DNA of 64,000 nucleotides from Pachyseris speciosa (taxonomy: Eukaryota > Cnidaria > Anthozoa > Scleractinia > Pachyseridae): positions 78,501 to 142,500 of the forward strand of contig JAEMWC010000135.1 of assembly GCA_016490735.1 (NCBI GenBank). Direction: 5' to 3'. Below the pieces are notes generated by a model. The model searched no databases. It was not told the origin of the DNA and saw only the letters and a program-made list of their open reading frames with translations. Made by a program: the position numbers and the translations under genes. Below, in pieces: positions 32,976 through 44,535 of this stretch. Numbering within the stretch: the stretch's first letter is position 1; every line of letters begins with the position of its first letter.

Positions 32976-35900
32976 AGCCACGATGAAATGATCTTCAAAT
33001 GCTATCGAAGATTAAAAGGCACATTTCTTTAAAATAGAAAACTAACTGATTGTAGAAAAAATCTTAAAAAGAGATAATAAAAGAAGAATTGACGCAGACT
33101 ATTGTGGTGTCTTCGCGCATTCGTATTATTACTTTGGTCATGTCTTGAAACAAAGGAAGGGAATTTTTCAGGCGTTTCCCTTATGGCAGATCAAATGTTT
33201 GAATGCGCGATCTGAATAAAATGCTGTTGTATACAGCATTAAAGTAGGGAGAGATAAAAGGAAGGGAGAGCAGAATAAAGGTGTGGGACCGGGCGGGAGG
33301 GTCATCATTTCAAAGAGAAAGTGGTATGGCCTCGGCTGTACTTTTGCTTTGATGGACGATGATCTTTACGAAACACGCACAGATTTTCACGACAAATGTG
33401 TTTGAGACAAAACAAACTCAATGAAAAAACAAATTTCCCGAAACAAATTATGAAGATGAATCAATTAGCATGACGCCGAATGCAGAGAAATATGCTTAAG
33501 AATAAACAACCAATTTATATCAGTGTTTGACAACGTTTTAACTTTCCAAATTTAAGAAAATGAAACGCTATTACAATATATTAAGAAAGGTATCAAAGTC
33601 TTTCCTTCCGAAGTTCGATGCAAGAGCTGTAGGAACTGAATCCACCCGTTACCTTAAAACTGCCTCTTTCGTTAACACAGCTTTATAAAAAAGCAAATTA
33701 GGTGAAGGCTTTTGCAAGAGCTAAATAAAAACACATCCACTTTGAAACCTAAAATGAGCTTCGTTTTTCTTCCGTCACAATACTGGAGTGCGTTTCTCAA
33801 AACGTCGGAAAACATTTCGGGCCCGAAAAGTAATTTTCAAGTCGGTTTAATTTTTCATCGATTGGTACGAGCTTTGTGGGAAAACTATCCCAATGTATTT
33901 ATCAGTTGTATGATAGCGTGCTTTCTTAAAAGATCATTTAAAAGATTAGAGTTCGAATTCTAGCAACGTACCTAGTGCAACTGAATTGAATTTTGAGAAA
34001 AGTGCACCTGGTCACAATTGGTAGGCCAAACATAACCTGGACTTCATTAAAAAAAAGTATGAACAATCTTATGACCTTTAATTAATATCTGGATGTTTAA
34101 TTAAATTTAATCAAACATGCCTGAGAATGATATGTGTAGAAACATGATGCGAAAACAATGATGTTTAGCTGATAAATATGAGTCTTCGCAACAGCACCAC
34201 TAAGAAACCGTGATAAGTGGCAAAAACAGTAATCCATTCAACACACTTTTTGTACAAATGTAGGCAGACACAAAAAATTGGTAATCAATTTCCTTTGTTT
34301 TACTTAGGTGTAATTTAGTTCTTTGGGACACATTCCTAGTTGAAATAATTAAACACTAACTGGATTTTAAGCTTTATAAGGGGACCATTCAATGTTGATA
34401 CGCTCAGGCTGGTTCAGGAAAGACTTGCTGCTATTCAGAAGATAAAGGCCTCACCTCTTTCTTTTGTTTGAAAACAGTCTCTCTTTTTTTTCATTTTTTG
34501 CAGTTGCTTAGAATTAATTCATTACTTCTTGCCCTACACTCCTTTGTGTTCGTCCTTCCTCTCGACCATTGTAGATTATCTGTATACTATGAATCTGTTT
34601 TTAGGAACATATTTTGCCTTTACCCTTTTTTTAATAAGTATGTCGCCATTGAATTGCTCGCGCTAATGATACAGCTATGAAGAAAACCCTCGATGTCCTT
34701 TAAGTTCTGTTTCCGTCTGATTATTTTCCGACTGAACTCTAACGCCAGTTTCACCAGGTTTCATATACTGGGTTGGCATACACCCTGTAAGCTAAAAGTG
34801 AGCGTTAACTAACCAGAAGAGCGTCGCAAAAATTTACCCCGTCAATTTAAAGTCTCTTTCAAATCGTCATGTTTAATTTGGCGTTATTTGTTTATGGGCC
34901 CCGTGTTGTAATGGCCTAACCCTCAGCAATTAAAATTGGATACCGACAACGGAATAACATTTCGCAGAAGTAAAAACTATGAGTGCCTTTGCTGTCAAGT
35001 CAGAGTACGCCAAAATCAGTTGCAAAAATACTTAAGACACTGTACCTTATTTGGGCTTTAATAATGTCTCCATGATCTTGCGCTTTCCATCCCCCTCCCC
35101 CTCGTATCAAAGTTGTCAGCAGTGCAACACCATGCTATACTTGGACGAACAACTTTGAAGGAGGTAGAGGGAGGGTGTGTGTGTTATATCTCACATATTT
35201 TTTACCAGCGGCGATGTTAAGAAAGAAAAGCTAATTTTTATTGGAAGTATATAACTGGCTGTAGATTCTACCTTTCTAAATACTGTGTTCGTTTTTTAAT
35301 AGTATAAAAGAAAAGAATTTACAAGGCTTCAAAATAAGAAAATGGGTTAAAAAGAAAACCAACAGGACGTCAGATCAGCTCAAGGTCGTCTTCCAGCTTA
35401 ACACAGTTGGTTCGAAATCGCTGACTTTTGTCTTTTGAGTCACATTTAACCACCCAGTAAGGATTTTTAAGAATGGAAACGACTCAGTTTCGTCGGTTAG
35501 CATTGCGATGTTCAGTTATTTTAGACAAGGACATTGCCTATAAAAGGGATAGCTCCTCCCCTCTTTGCAATTTCTGCTTGAACGACTTTTCAATAGGTGG
35601 TTTTCACGTTATGTCATCGCCGCCATGTTGGACGACGAAAACAATAGATCTGTCATTAGCTCCTTTTGTTTGTCCTCCAGCATTTGCAATTTTCACCATT
35701 GTTATCTGTGTCTCCAGAGATTGACTGAAAACCACCTATATGGTGGACCCAGTGAGCAAGGAGGGAAGCCAGTAATATAAAAGAAGGATATATAACATCA
35801 TTCTTAGTCGAAGTTACTCAATTCTGGTCACTAAAGTTGGAAAACCTGAAGTTCAACTTTCATTTTGTCCGAATGCAATAAATTTTGAATTTCTCGTATC

Positions 35901-35980
35901 AACAAATTTGAATTTGGCGCCCCTTATGTTGACGGGTCGACGTCTAGAATGAAATGACTGACGGCTCGCCCAGTCCAACG
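32976..35980 (+). repeat. Intergenic segment duplicated downstream (about 34020-34980 matches 41775-43030)
   Basis: 34020-34453 and 41775-42213 share many landmarks in order, such as cttcattaaa-aagtatg, attaaatttaatcaaac, acacattcctwgtt and gctattcagaag. 34704-34980 similarly matches 42751-43030 (ttctgtttccgtct, ggttaactaacca, acatttcgc-gaagtaaaa). Together with the two gene copies this marks a tandem segmental duplication of several kilobases. No exon is seen within it. Confidence 0.7.
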
Positions 35981-35984
35981 TTCC

Positions 35985-35993
35985 TTATATAGG
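35985..35993 (+). promoter_or_regulatory. Possible TATA box of the secreted-protein gene
   Basis: TTATATAGG lies about 115 bases upstream of the ATG at 36104, with a plausible start site ~30 bases on. Position and wording only; a 5' UTR intron ending at tcttttag (36098) is also possible. Confidence 0.35.
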
Positions 35994-36103
35994 CAGTGTC
36001 CGTGTTTAACGGCAAGAAACTTTTGAATTCTTGAACAGCAACCGCAAAATTGACATTTTTACAGAACATTACTGCTCTCACTACTGATTCTCTTTTAGGA
36101 AAG

Positions 36104-39100
36104 ATGACAATAATAGTCCTGGTTGTTCTTGTCGCGATTTCCCTATCCTTCGGACAAGGTAAGTAGCTTTGTTACCCTTTTGACGTTTTAATTTTCGTTA
36201 AAAAAGAAGTGGACATTTTTTTCAATCCCGTGGGAATCGATTCCATATTCTCCACAGCAACTTTCCCCCACCTCTCCCTACCTCCTCCCCCCTCCCCGTC
36301 TCCCTCAGCAACTCCATTAACCACTTGTGTAATGACAGCAACTTGTTGCGCCCTGTTACTTTCGGAATACTGTCACAAGCCTAAATATCTCTTTCATTCT
36401 GAAAAGATATAGCGACTAACCTCTGTCAGAAGCCTGACTGTGGAGTATCATACAAACCCCTGGGTTGCTTCAAAGATAACCACCTTCGGCGAGCTCTTCC
36501 ACATTACATCTACAATGAACGCGACAAAACTATCGCCAATTATGGAGGGAAGGACATCGACTGGGACGATTGGGAAAACTATCTTCCTGGATTCATCTGT
36601 CGCTGTGCTGAGAAGGCGAAAGAACTTGGTTATGAATTGTTTGGAGTACAGTTCTTTGGTAAATCATTTTTGCTTTTTTATTTTTATGTTTTTGTTTTTG
36701 GTAAGTAACAACTGAGTCACAATTAAGAATGCAGGTAGCCGCATGGTATTTTAAAAGGCTAACGTTCCATTGCCCGTTACCACATTCAGGTGAATGTTAC
36801 GCTGGTAGCAGCTCCTCTCACCATTATGACCGCTATGGCAAAGCACATCGCAAGGACTGCGTTGGAACGGACCATAAGGACTGTAACGGAAGGAAATTTT
36901 GTACTGGGAAACAACTACGTAGCATGGTGTACAAGATTGTGGGTAAGAGTAATAAACTGAGATGTCATGATCATTCTTAGCAACGGAGGGCGTGGTTTGG
37001 TCTGGTCTTTGTGGACTATTCCCGGAATAGGAATACTCGAAGAAGGATTTACCTCCGTAACTATGCTAAACAAGTACTGAATCTGCAATACCAGGGGCAT
37101 ATGGCACACCCAATACTGTTCCTTTGGGTGCACAAAAACAGAACGAAAAACTGTGATCTTCGATGAGCCAACCTTGGACATTAATAATGGGATACTAAAA
37201 TTATCAAAATTATCAAATGTCAAAACAGAGTCACACGAACAAAACAAAGAGGAAGAAAGAAAGAAAAAACACTTAACGCTACCATCCACCACCCTTGCTC
37301 TTTCCAACGTGAAAAGAATGTAGGTATCAGATTACTTTTTCGTATTTAATGCCCCCATGCATGAACTCGGGCCAAACCTCAGCCCGCTTACTATTCTAAA
37401 ACATTCACATACAAAGTGATATTCCAAAGAGAGTACCTCGGTTTTCTCTTTAATAATAATGGAAAGTGATGTGTAAGGGTTACTTTGATTTGTTCAGATC
37501 ACATAACGGCAACCTCACACCTGAACTAGACAACCGTATTGGAAAAGCAGCGAATGCTTTCAACAGACTCCTACCTGTCATGCGCCACAAATCCATCAAG
37601 ATGCCCACGAAAACTGCTATTTATCAAGCAGTAGTTCTATCGACTCTATTGTATGGCTCAGAAAGCTGGAACACCACTGTCCAGGAAGAGAAACGACTAG
37701 CAGCGTTCCACACCAGATGCCTAAGAACAATTCTTGGCGTTTCCTGGCAAGACCATGTGCCAAATGAAGTGATCTTCGAGAGAACCAGCCAAGTACCGCT
37801 CATTAACATCTTACGACACAAACGTCTTACATGGCTCGGACATGTCATCCGTATGCACCAAACTCGCTTGCCCCGCCGCTTGCTCCTCTGGGAACCACGA
37901 GGACGCCGTCGCCCAGGCAGACAGCGCATGCGCTGGAAAGATTCAGTGTCGAGAGACCTGCAAGACTCTGAACTTTCCTTCGAAGAGGCAACAGTGTTAG
38001 CGCAGGACCGCAAGGAGTGGCGATCGTTTGTGTTGGCGCTATGTGGGCTCGGCCCACGGCAGCAGTAATGTAATGTAATGTAATTTTGAGATCTCTGCAG
38101 CGTAAGCTTTGAGCGAATTGGCTGTTTTAGAGACGAAACAAAGAATCCGCGCCTTCTTCCGTCATACGTTTTGAGTGACAAAGATGACACTATTCAGCAC
38201 GGAAAGTTCAGCTGGCAGCCGATCAAGTGGGAAGACTCGTACGAGCATCTGCCGGATTTTGTTTGCCGCTGTGCAAAAAAAGTACAGGAAAAGGGTTGGA
38301 GGATCTTTGGCATTCAGTTTTGGGGTAGGTATGCTATTAAAGTGAACAATTTGAGGTCACGTTAAGCAATGAAGTTGTTAAGCAAAAACCGAGAATTACC
38401 GTGAGGTTGAAAGACAAATCGTTTGAATTATACATACCGTTGTGTCTTGGTTTTGATTTGTTTTATGTTTCCCTTTTTGCCTTCTTTTGTTTAGAGCGTT
38501 ATTTTTTTTCTCGGTTTTCATTCACCCCTTCCCTTTACCGTAAATAACCATGCAGTAAATTTCTTTCATGCCACTTCAGTGTTTGTTCAATATTGTTAGG
38601 TGATTGTTGGAGCGGACCCAATGATTCGGCTTTCTTTTTGGAAGGGCATGCGCAGCCTGGACAGTGCGCTGACCAGTGTTTTAACGACTGTGCCTGCTCG
38701 ACCAGGTTTTGTGCGGGGAAGAATTTCACCAACGCAGTGTACGCCATAAGTAAGCCTAAACGCTCATGCAATTTCCATAGAAGTTGGTATCAGTATTGTG
38801 GTGTCAATACTCTTTTCTCTGTGGCTCAGCAGAAGTAATTTTAGATTTCTTTAAACGACATAACGCTATAGATACAGTAGTAGAATTTGGCATGCCCGAA
38901 TCCACCAAAGGCGGCGGAATACGGAGTTATTTTTGGTTAGTGAACATTGGTTCAAGGGACCTGAACGGTACCTTTCGTGAACGTCTTTTCTGAGCTTCTT
39001 CCGCTGATACGTCGTACACAACAGCTTGCGTTGCGGCGAGTTTGTCGAATGAAGATGAGATTAGGAAGGATGAATACACGATAGAGAAAATACGATTTTA

Positions 39101-39661
39101 CACCAGGGTGTACAAAGCGGTAGCCTGGTACGCCAATACCTAGCCAGCACCACCCAGTAATGCCGGGTAAATAACATGTTACCAGAGCAAAATTTTCAAA
39201 GAGGAAGATTGAAAGTACGAGAACAAAATACAAAATAATAAATCCGTTACGCCCTCGGACAGATTTCCGAGTCTGATCATTTTTCAATGAAACCTTTCAC
39301 AAGCGACAAGTTTTAAATGTCGCGGCCCAAAACATTTCTTTCCAGTATTTCCATTGCTACTTTCTCGTTGGTCATGTTCTAATTTACCTGAGTTAGGAGC
39401 GAGGGAAAATGAAAGTACAAAATTTCATCAAATCTGCCCGCCATGTTCCACGCTCCTAGCAGAACAAACGTGGCTTTTGCTTAGCAGCTGCGCTTTGAAA
39501 TCTTATATTTAGCACCTTTTTTCGTTGAATTTAATGATCCGTAATCAACTTTGAATATTACTGATACCAATTTACTATATATTTATCTTTATTTTTCAGC
39601 TAGTCCCTACATCGATGAAGGAGGGAGCGGAATATCAGCCGCTGGCGATATTAACGAATAA
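36104..39661 (+). CDS. Secreted two-domain cysteine-rich protein, cnidarian type, function unknown
   Basis: Seven-exon model: 36104-36158, 36309-36328, 36430-36658, 36790-36942, 38091-38324, 38600-38749, 39600-39661. Every junction is GT-AG and the phases close, giving 300 residues. Residues 1-17 are a signal peptide (MTIIVLVVLVAISLSFG). Two homologous domains of about 120 residues follow, each made of two exons. The first half has GCF, then W(D/E)D..YEHLP or WENYLP, F(I/V)CRCA.KA.E.G and FG.QF. The second half has GECYAG or GDCWSG, more Cys pairs, (K/R)FC.GK and VY. A short tail (SPYIDEGGSGISAAGDINE) ends the protein. Many paired cysteines imply disulfides outside the cell. The 20 bp second exon is the weakest part. 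A LINE fragment sits in the intron before exon 5, so exon 5 may be skipped in transcripts: exon 4 also joins the last exon in phase. I know similar domains from corals but no assigned function. Confidence 0.75.
37501..38088 (+). pseudogene. 5'-truncated LINE, reverse transcriptase C-terminal part
   Basis: An open frame to 38068 encodes the end of a LINE polyprotein: NRIGKAANAFNRLLPVM, then TAIYQAVVLSTLLYGSESW, FHTRCLRTILGVSWQD and HKRLTWLGHVIRM, and it ends with the terminal domain EWRSFVLALC. The 3' end is a short TAATG repeat tail. Flanks share AGATC (37496-37500 and 38089-38093; 8 bp with one mismatch), a likely target duplication. The element sits exactly at the acceptor of exon 5 of the secreted-protein gene. 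Clade is not certain. Confidence 0.85.
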
Positions 39662-39759
39662 AGCCACAATGAAATGATCTTTAAATACGAAGATATTGAA
39701 AGGCTCATCTGTCTGAAATTGAAATTAAATTGAGTGTAGAAAACCTTCCGTGGAAAAGC

Positions 39760-39765
39760 AATAAA
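39760..39765 (+). terminator. Polyadenylation signal AATAAA of the secreted-protein gene
   Basis: About 100 bases after the stop codon. The region around it resembles the sequence after the pseudogene's terminal exon. Confidence 0.6.
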
Positions 39766-39825
39766 ATGTGGTTGACACACATTATATTAGTGTCTTCATG
39801 GATTCATATTTAATATTCCCTTTGA

Positions 39826-40112
39826 CGAGTAAAATAGTCTGGCGTTAGACAGAATAAAATCTTTAAAGTCGCCCTTGCAGTGAAAGGGTTAAGGAGATAG
39901 TTTTTAACCCTTTCACTGCCAAGAGATCTCCCATTGACGAGTAAAATAGTCTGGCGTTAGACAGAGTAAAATCTATAAAGTCGCCTTTGGCAGTGAAAGG
40001 GTTAAACAAAGGGAGGGAATTATTGCGGCGGTTATTTTATATCTTACTGCCTTTGGCAGTGAAAGGGTTAAACAAAGGGAGGGAATTATTGCGGCGGTTA
40101 TTTTATATCTTA
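39826..40112. mobile_element. TTAACCCTTTCACTGCC-type MITE with local tandem duplications
   Basis: A 102 bp element (39904-40005) has ends TTAACCCTTTCACTGCC and GGCAGTGAAAGGGTTAA. A partial direct copy of its right two-thirds precedes it, and a 66 bp segment covering its right end plus flank is duplicated to 40112. Confidence 0.8.
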
Positions 40113-40575
40113 CGAAAGATATTAATAGGCATGGTTTGATGTTCCCCCACAATCGAATTATATGGCATACATCATCTATATATGGGTCGAGAAGGGAACG
40201 GAAGGAGTCAGAGATGAATTAGTGGGGAGGTATATGGGATCAAAAGATATTGGTGCATATTGTTCTTATTGGAGGTGCGATTCAGCAATAAGCAGTAAAT
40301 TATAAAAGTTGGGGATTAATTTAGATGAAACAAACATAATCAGAAAACAGTTATGCCCAGGAACATATTGTCAAGGTTGATGCGTTAATTAGCGTGACCA
40401 TATTTCAAGGAACTGTTACTGGAAAGCTGAAGAAATCAAGATGTAATTATGTTTAATATGTTATCTCAATGTTTAAATTTTCAAATGTAATTAAATGGAA
40501 TGCCTTTTCAATGTTTTAAGAAAAACAGGCATCTAATTCTTAGCGTTCGTATCCCAAAGCCGTGCGCCCTCTTAA

Positions 40576-41097
40576 GACTAGGTTTACACTAGAAGAGATT
40601 TTTCCGGATTCGTTAATGTTACCGGATTCATCAAATTTAGAGTATTCGGATTCGTAAGCGTTTACACTGAAAGGATATTCGGATTCCTGACCGTTTACAC
40701 ATAACGACAACTCCGGGAACATTCTGAAATTTTCTTTCCATTCGCTGGCTACCGTGGCATTATCCATCATATTGTCCCACCAGGCACTAACCCAAAACCG
40801 TCTCGGTCTTCGATCCTGCCATCTACGTCGTTGCCGAAGAAGTGTGACTGACGCTAAACTTCCTTGCGATAATAATTTGCGTTTCCTCAGAAATATTGCG
40901 GTACACATAATAAAATTTATCGCCTGAACCTGCAACAAGATTAGGCAACCGGAGACCGTAAGCAAGAGACACGACCAAACCGGGAAGGTTTTATGTCGGA
41001 TTCGTCCACTTTTGTGTAAACGGAAAACTAATCCGGTTCTAAAACGTTCCGGATTCATCACAAATCCGGAACAATTTCCTCTAGTGTAAACCTAGTC
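40576..41097 (-). mobile_element. PIF/Harbinger-like non-autonomous DNA transposon with TAA target duplication
   Basis: Terminal inverted repeats GACTAGGTTTACACTAGA and reverse complement are flanked on both sides by TAA, the 3 bp duplication typical of PIF/Harbinger. Sub-terminal words ccggattc repeat. On the minus strand a ~170-codon open frame contains RRPRRFWVSAWWDN and ASEWKENFRM, resembling the N-terminal region of Harbinger transposases. The element thus seems to keep a transposase exon remnant. The rest of the transposase is missing. Confidence 0.8.
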
Positions 41098-41100
41098 TAA

Positions 41101-43627
41101 GTGACGTGTCAAGCCCCCGGCAGAGTCAGAAATCTACCAAGAAGAGGGTAAAATAAAAGCACAGTGAAAGTAGTTAGGTGCAACCGAGGTTTCTAAAACC
41201 AATTTCATGGTGTTTAGATTCCTCGCGAGTCGAAATTCAAAGCAAAAGTTTACTAGTACTTTGTTAAGTTTATTAGGATCTCATTCCCAAACTTCCTTAA
41301 CAGTAAAGGATTTCTTTTGTTCCCTATTCATCTAATGTTTATGTCCTTGAAAATACCCTTAAAGGACAAAATGAAGAAATGGGAACATCAGTTACACCCC
41401 CTCCCCACCTGCCAAAAATCCAAGGCGTTTCCTTGCTCGTTTGATCAGATTTCTTTGCCAGGAAATGAGAACTTACTTATTTGATGCTACCCTAAAAAAT
41501 GTCCATCTTAAAGTGATAACCGGACATTCATTTTGAATTGGAACGATCAATATATTAAAATTTCTCTTCTTTTTAAATCTTCCTCAAGAGAACAGAGGTA
41601 CAATGCAATTAACAGCTGAACGAAAGAAATGCACTAGGTATATCCCTTTGGTTAAACAAACGTTGATAACAAACCAGAGCTTTTTCAAAACATATGTAAA
41701 AATACATTCACTTTCAAACTGAAATAAGACCAAGCTTCTTTCCTCATCTTTTCTAATGATGGTCACAGTTTGCAGGCTTAATAAAATCTAGACTTCATTA
41801 AAGAAGTATGTACAATCTTACGAACTTTAATTAATACCTGTGTGTTCAATTAAATTTAATCAAACGTGCTTGGGAATAAAGTGTGCAGAAACATAATGCG
41901 CAGACCTAAATGATATTTAGCTTGCAGATGCGGGTGTTCGCATTTATAGCAACAACAAAAACAGCAGTCCATTCAGAATCATGTTTGCACAACTGCTGGA
42001 TACAAAACGTTGCACTTTATTTTCAAATCAAATCAAATAACTTTATATGTATCCGCCGTTCTCTCATCAGTTTTACATAGGTGTTATTTAATACTTTGTG
42101 ACACATTCCTTGTTATTTAAAATAATTAAACACTGACAAGGTTTAAAAGCTTCCGGGGGTCTATTTAAGTTTGTTCTTCTTGTCTTCGAAAACTTTTGCT
42201 ACTATTCAGAAGGTAAAAGAACTTTCGTTTCTTTGGAATACCATCTCTTTGATTGATTTTATTTGATTTTGGTTTTGGAGTTGGTTTTAATCCCTTCACT
42301 TCTTTATGACTGCACTCTCACACGGCATTTCTTACTCTCAGTCGTTATGGATCGTCTTTATATTTAGCATCTTTTGCCTTTGCCTGTGGGTGTTTTTGTG
42401 TGTGTTTATTTGTGTCTATGCTTGTGTCTGTTTTTCTGTGTGTGTTAGTGTATGTTTTCTAGTGCGTGTTTTGCTCTACGTCTCGAGTGCATTGTACCTC
42501 TGATCCATTAATTTTCACTAATTTATTTTTATATCCTGCAATTACTGACCTTCAGGCATTTGTAACTCTTAATAGTTATTTCTGAAGGTCCGTACCTTTT
42601 CTTATGTATTAACTTATATAATTTTGTATCAAAGTAAGAAATTCAAGGTACAATAAAGATGTTGTTGTTGTTGTCTTTAGCCTTTTAAGACGTATCTCTG
42701 CGTTAAATTGCCAACACCAATGGAACATCCATTAAGAACTACTTCCCCATAGTTCTGTTTCCGTCTAACTATTTTTATATTGCAATTTAACATTTTCTTC
42801 GGGTTTCAAGGGTTTGCGTACGTGAAAGAGTGAAAGGATATGGGGTTAACTAACCACGACACAATCACAATTGAACCGCGTGAATTTCAAGTGTTATCCA
42901 TGTTTTCGTAATCCACTGGTTCGATTTGTTTTATGAGCTTTGTGTAGTAAAGGGCTCAGCGTAAATTGTTAAAAGTTTATCAATTGATAAACTACGCACT
43001 ACTGCAACGACATTTCGCTGAAGTAAAACTAGGGGTGTTATAGCTATATCAACTCATAGTGTACGTGTGCAATTCTATAGGGTAACCCTTGTTTACAATA
43101 TTTGCCTCATTAGCATGAACAATTCAGTTTCTGATGGAGCAACAAATAAATCAGTTCTGAATATTGAAAGGTCATAGTATGAATCACTCTGCCAATGAAT
43201 ATGAGCCTCGTGTATTGAATACTTTTTTGTGCAACGCGGGTTCAAAAACTCAAAATTTTGCTAAGAATGTATGAGCTCATTAGTGCTTTTGCTACCCAGA
43301 AATTTTGCAGTTTTTGGAAGACAACATCTCCTTGAATACTACACCTAAAGAGCTAAAAATTTCACGATGTATTAAATTTCACTAGCTCTTTAGCTGCCTG
43401 GAGTCAAATCACATCTAACATGTTTCCTTCTGTAGGCAAAGCCGTATGCAAATGAGCAAAAATGTAAACAATGACGTAAGCATGAATCCCCCTATACCAC
43501 TGCTATCACGATATCCCGACCACGGTTTTATCGCCGTTTTTGATAACGTGAACCAGAACTATTAATTATAAACTGAAAATTGCTTTAAAAGGAAAACCGA
43601 GCGGAACGAGTTACATAAGCTCAATTA
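41101..43627. other. Noncoding sequence containing the downstream copy of the tandem duplication
   Basis: 41775-42213 and 42751-43030 match 34020-34453 and 34704-34980. No third gene copy follows. A TTG microsatellite lies at about 42661-42674. Confidence 0.6.
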
Positions 43628-43802
43628 CAGTGGAACCTCGATTTAACGAAGTGCCAAGGGACCAGGGAAATTGGTTCGTTATATCGAGGGTTCGTTATAT
43701 CGAGGTCCTTTTCCATACATTTTAAAAGGTCGGGCTGAAGAATATCCTTCATTATATCGAGGACTTCGTTATATAGAGGTTCGTTAAATCGAGGTTCCAC
43801 TC
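43628..43802. mobile_element. Pogo/Tigger-like MITE
   Basis: CAGTGGAACCTCGATTTAAC at left and gttaaatcgaggttccact at right are inverted repeats bounded by TA. Internal ttcgttatatcgaggt units repeat in both orientations. 175 bp, noncoding. Confidence 0.85.
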
Positions 43803-44444
43803 TACTAGGTCATCTTCCAGGTAGACACTGCAGATGACGTAACTCTCATTTATCGAAATCGCTTAATTCTGGCTTTTAAGTTACCTTAACCCACTAGCAG
43901 GGATACTCTAGGACTGGAAACAACTTCTTTTGAGTTCCCATTGTATTGGAAAGGAATGGACAATTATGATCTACAGGATCATTGTTAAGTATATTCTCTT
44001 TCAAATTACCTTTAATTATAGTGGTGCTGTACTCTGGAACAGTGTTCTCTCTAGTGAAGGAGTGCGAAAGGTTTCCGAAAGCTATTGAATCAGACAGTGG
44101 GTTTGATACACGACATACATGTAAAACAGGAAATTCGTATTTTGTATTTTAAAATTTTATTGTAGAACAGGCATCACCTTGTATTATTGTATCGTATAAT
44201 ATTGTAATATTTTATTTAAATTTTTATTCCCCTGATATATTTACCGTGTTAAAATAAAGATTGGCTTGACTTGACTTGACCTTATATGCCGCTTTACCAT
44301 ACTGTTGCGTTGAGGGTTATTTTACGGCGTAAACTGGCAATAACTGTAGTGAAGCTATTGGGTCAAGATTTTGTTATATGTAAAGTTGTTTTTGTGGTCC
44401 TGGTTTATTCAAATTTCTCTCTCCCCTGTATTAGGGAGCTTAAG

Positions 44445-44535
44445 GCCCAGTTCAGACGTCGAACTTCTCATGTACCGAATCTAATGCAAATGAGAAAAAT
44501 CTATTGTTTTCGCTTATTTGCATTAGATTCGGCTT
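44445..44535. repeat. Hairpin from a CCCAGTTCAGACGTCGAAC-type MITE
   Basis: ccgaatctaatgcaaatgag pairs with cttatttgcattagattcgg across a short loop, preceded by gcccagttcagacgtcgaac. The second outer end is not found, so it is probably a truncated element. A GCCGTC microsatellite follows at about 44787-44820. No gene is seen from 43805 to 45831. Confidence 0.6.

Noticed and set aside
36209..36412. 67-codon open frame in the first introns of the secreted-protein gene
   Set aside because: The frame has no homology. Only the 20 bp segment 36309-36328 fits the splice phases, and in another frame.
39826..40112. CRISPR-like array
   Set aside because: The direct repeats are copies of a MITE end with no unique spacers, and the genome is eukaryotic.
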